Assembly: GCA_025929125.1 (NCBI GenBank) | Contig: JAICMT010000051.1 | Coordinates: forward strand, 1-8,226 | Reading direction: 5' to 3' | Length of the DNA: 8,226 nucleotides | DNA from: Acidobacteriaceae bacterium | Lineage (GTDB): Bacteria > Acidobacteriota > Terriglobia > Terriglobales > Acidobacteriaceae | Shown here: piece after piece, positions 6,468-8,226 of the stretch | Layout: each line of letters begins with the position of its first letter | How positions within the stretch are numbered: the first letter of the stretch is position 1 | The notes under the pieces: generated by a model | Told to the model about the DNA's origin: nothing | The model's input: only the letters and a program-made list of their open reading frames with translations | Databases searched by the model: none | Translations under genes and position numbers: made by a program

Positions 6468-8108
6468 CTACATGCGGACTACAACGTGCCCGGGGCACTG
6501 ATTGGCCGCCTCTTGGACCAGTTGGCGCACGAACTGCGCAGCAGGCTTTCCCGTCAGCCCCTCATACACCGAAAGAAACCACGCGCCCGCGATCACACGC
6601 TCCTGAGGTTGCCCTCCGGGAAAGAGGTGCAGTGAGATCGCCGTGGCATGCTTGCGCAGACTGGCTTCCCTGCTCAGCTCAAAGTTCGCCGCCAACCGGC
6701 GCAGCCGGGCCATCTGGTACCGCATCTTGGAGGCCGAGACATCGGCAGACCGCCCGAGGCTCGCGTCCAGCGATCCGAGATAATTTCCTGCAGCCTGCAG
6801 CGCCTCATCCAGTGCATTGCCGGCCGCGGCAAGGCGGCGTTTTGCTTCAATCGGCATGGCACGAGCCCCCAACTTCTGCGCAAGTTCTTCTGACGACTGC
6901 ATCGCATCGAGAAGGCCCACTTCATGCGTCGCCATCACATCGGCGATAGATGGCTGAAGGATGGTTGCCGAAAAGCGCGGCAGAATTGGCGTCACCCGAC
7001 CCAGCAGGATCTGGTATACGACGGCACATTGCGCGAAGTATGCGACCTCCGCCGGGCCACCCACATAGGCAGTCGTTGGCAGAATGGTGTCCTGAAACAC
7101 AGGCCGCAGCAATGCATTCGGGCTCAGTCGCTCCGGCTCGGTGTCCGCCAGGGCCAGCAGTTCCGTGGTCGAGAACTGGCGCGCAGCATTGCCCGCGCCT
7201 GCTTTCCAGGTACCCTCGCCAGTGCGCCGCAGGGGCACCCGTCCGCCATCCTCTCCGATGTAAAACAGTAGCGACGAGCCGGGCTTCACCAACACCTGTG
7301 CGTGGTAACCGCCCGCCTCAAGCTCCGCGGAACGTACCATCAGAGCTGCTTCAAGCGCAGATGCCTGTTCGATCGCACCCCGGATGGCCGCGCTCCCGAG
7401 TGCATGAAACTCCCGGCCTGCCGCATCCATCACAATCAGGCCCTCATCGGCAAACAGCCGGGTCAGGAGACGTGCGAAGGCGCGGCCAAAGGTCTCCTCG
7501 GGGCGATAACATTCGCGCAAGAGATCACATACTGGCATATAGCCAAGCAGTTCACTCGCGCGCTCAAGCACTGTCTCAATCTCAGGCCCGAGCGTCACAC
7601 TTCCCACCGGCACTGCACTCCCGCGCTCGATGGGAAGTCTTAAAGTCTCGCTCTGCAGCTTCTCGAGCAGTGTGACCTGATCGGCCTCTTCGAGATCATG
7701 GTCCTCAGTCGCACACCAAAAGATCGGGACGTGATCCACTCCGGTCGCATCGGAGGCTTGCTTCGCCCGCGCAATCGCGGTCGCAGCCTTCAGCAGAACC
7801 AGCAGCGGCCCGCCGAGCAGCCCCACCTGCTGTCCGGTGACTACGGCCCGGGCTCCACTCCGCAGTCTGGCAAGATTCTCGAGCACCACCCGTCCGGCGC
7901 CAAAAGACAACGCCTGGCACTCCAGTACGTCGGCCAGTTCCGCAGGGTGCAAGCTTGCCGGTGCGGGTCGCATCCACTCGCGCCCCAGTGGCTCGGCACC
8001 ATACCATCCGCGCACTGCTGCCCGGGCAGGCTCTCCCATTGCGAGGTAATCGCAATAGAGCCGGGCAACGTGAGGCAACAGCGTAATCGGATAACACTCG
8101 GTGCTCAT
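6468..8108 (-). CDS. bshC: Bacillithiol synthase BshC (cysteine-adding enzyme)
   Basis: BshC performs the last step of bacillithiol synthesis, joining cysteine to glucosaminyl-malate made by BshA and BshB. The 546-residue length agrees with the family (about 540). Conserved blocks: VVTGQQVGLLGGPL at 89-102, the nucleotide-binding-like region, PIFWCATEDHDLEEAD at 128-143, KPGSSLLFY at 275-283, SPNALLRPVFQD at 329-340 and AYVGGPAEVAYFAQ at 347-360. A helical segment at about 400-480 corresponds to the family coiled-coil dimerisation arm. No frameshift or truncation is visible. I chose the ATG at 8108 because AAGGA lies 6 bases upstream; a TTG two codons earlier would leave no space for that site. 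It is the first complete gene of the probable bshC - CxxC protein - uup unit. The presence of bshC means the organism probably uses bacillithiol as its low-molecular-weight thiol; bshA and bshB are not in the window. Confidence 0.96.
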   Translation of the reverse strand: MSTECYPITLLPHVARLYCDYLAMGEPARAAVRGWYGAEPLGREWMRPAPASLHPAELADVLECQALSFGAGRVVLENLARLRSGARAVVTGQQVGLLGGPLLVLLKAATAIARAKQASDATGVDHVPIFWCATEDHDLEEADQVTLLEKLQSETLRLPIERGSAVPVGSVTLGPEIETVLERASELLGYMPVCDLLRECYRPEETFGRAFARLLTRLFADEGLIVMDAAGREFHALGSAAIRGAIEQASALEAALMVRSAELEAGGYHAQVLVKPGSSLLFYIGEDGGRVPLRRTGEGTWKAGAGNAARQFSTTELLALADTEPERLSPNALLRPVFQDTILPTTAYVGGPAEVAYFAQCAVVYQILLGRVTPILPRFSATILQPSIADVMATHEVGLLDAMQSSEELAQKLGARAMPIEAKRRLAAAGNALDEALQAAGNYLGSLDASLGRSADVSASKMRYQMARLRRLAANFELSREASLRKHATAISLHLFPGGQPQERVIAGAWFLSVYEGLTGKPAAQFVRQLVQEAANQCPGHVVVRM

Positions 8109-8114
8109 CGACAA

Positions 8115-8119
8115 TCCTT
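8115..8119 (-). promoter_or_regulatory. Ribosome binding site that sets the bshC start
   Basis: Read on the - strand this is AAGGA (within AGAAGGA), 6 bases before the ATG at 8108. It directly abuts the alternative TTG at 8114, which makes that codon unlikely as the start. Confidence 0.7.
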
Positions 8120-8226
8120 CTAGCTTTGTTTCGGCGCCGGTCCAGACAGGGCTCGCTGCACACTTCTCCTGTGCCCGTTTTTACCGTTCAACACGATTGG
8201 ATGCGCGATTTCCGCCCCCGATGCAG
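8120..8226 (-). CDS. Possible C-terminal end of an upstream gene (partial, low confidence)
   Basis: On the - strand one frame is open from the window edge (first full codon at 8224) for 34 codons to TAG at 8122-8120, 11 bases before the bshC ATG. That spacing is typical of an operon partner, and the bshC ribosome binding site overlaps the stop region. The residues (a segment with GAEIAHPIVLNG followed by a basic stretch) match no family I recognise. Third-position GC is only moderate, and a 34-codon open run is not rare in GC-rich DNA, so this may instead be the noncoding leader of bshC. The rest of this edge shows no promoter or terminator that I can defend. Confidence 0.25.
   Translation of the reverse strand, partial: ASGAEIAHPIVLNGKNGHRRSVQRALSGPAPKQS

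Noticed and set aside
7705..8163. A - strand frame starting with GTG at 8163 preceded by AGGAG
   Set aside because: The start signal looks good, but the frame overlaps bshC out of phase for about 400 bases and its translation is Arg/Cys-rich with no family resemblance.
8150..8180. GCACA/TGTGC inverted repeat upstream of bshC as an operator
   Set aside because: It has only five pairs around a 7-base loop and no second copy elsewhere in the window; chance is a sufficient explanation.
1..8226. Defence island, mobile element, prophage or biosynthetic cluster
   Set aside because: All complete genes except the 102-residue CxxC protein belong to common families with uniform composition, and no transposase, integrase, direct-repeat array or toxin-antitoxin pair was seen.

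Overview
The window is a dense stretch of bacterial chromosome with eight well-supported genes plus one possible gene end at the right edge. No rRNA, tRNA, CRISPR array, insertion sequence or phage gene was seen. The base composition is GC-rich. The combination of a GerMN-domain protein coupled to murI, a bacillithiol synthase (bshC), a FabI enoyl reductase and an Uup-type ABC-F protein fits a member of the Acidobacteriota (Terriglobia-like). This placement is an inference from gene content and protein style, not a database match.

Left half, + strand. (1) The C-terminal part of a GerMN-domain protein enters from the left edge, and its stop codon overlaps the GTG start of (2) murI, glutamate racemase. 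(3) A small stand-alone EVE-domain protein follows 39 bases later. (4) Next is a multi-pass membrane diguanylate cyclase with intact GGDEF and product-inhibition motifs. (5) fabI, enoyl-ACP reductase, follows, with (6) a DinB-fold putative metalloenzyme 14 bases downstream.

Right half, - strand. Reading right to left: (7) bshC, the last enzyme of bacillithiol synthesis; (8) a 102-residue conserved-looking protein with one CxxC pair and a charged helical tail; (9) uup, a two-domain ABC-F ATPase with the Uup C-terminal coiled coil. Gaps of about 40 bases suggest one transcription unit. The uup and DinB genes converge with only 6 bases between their stop codons. An open frame without a recognisable family runs in from the right edge and stops 11 bases before bshC; it may be the end of an upstream operon member.

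Functionally the window mixes cell-envelope precursor supply (MurI makes D-glutamate, FabI makes fatty acids), second-messenger signalling (GGDEF), thiol redox chemistry (BshC, possibly the DinB-fold protein) and ribosome or DNA upkeep (Uup). All intergenic spaces are under 115 bases, and none contains a convincing Rho-independent terminator. I found no clear sign of a new multi-gene system. The best leads are the uncharacterised CxxC protein between bshC and uup, and the possible bacillithiol link of the DinB-fold protein.
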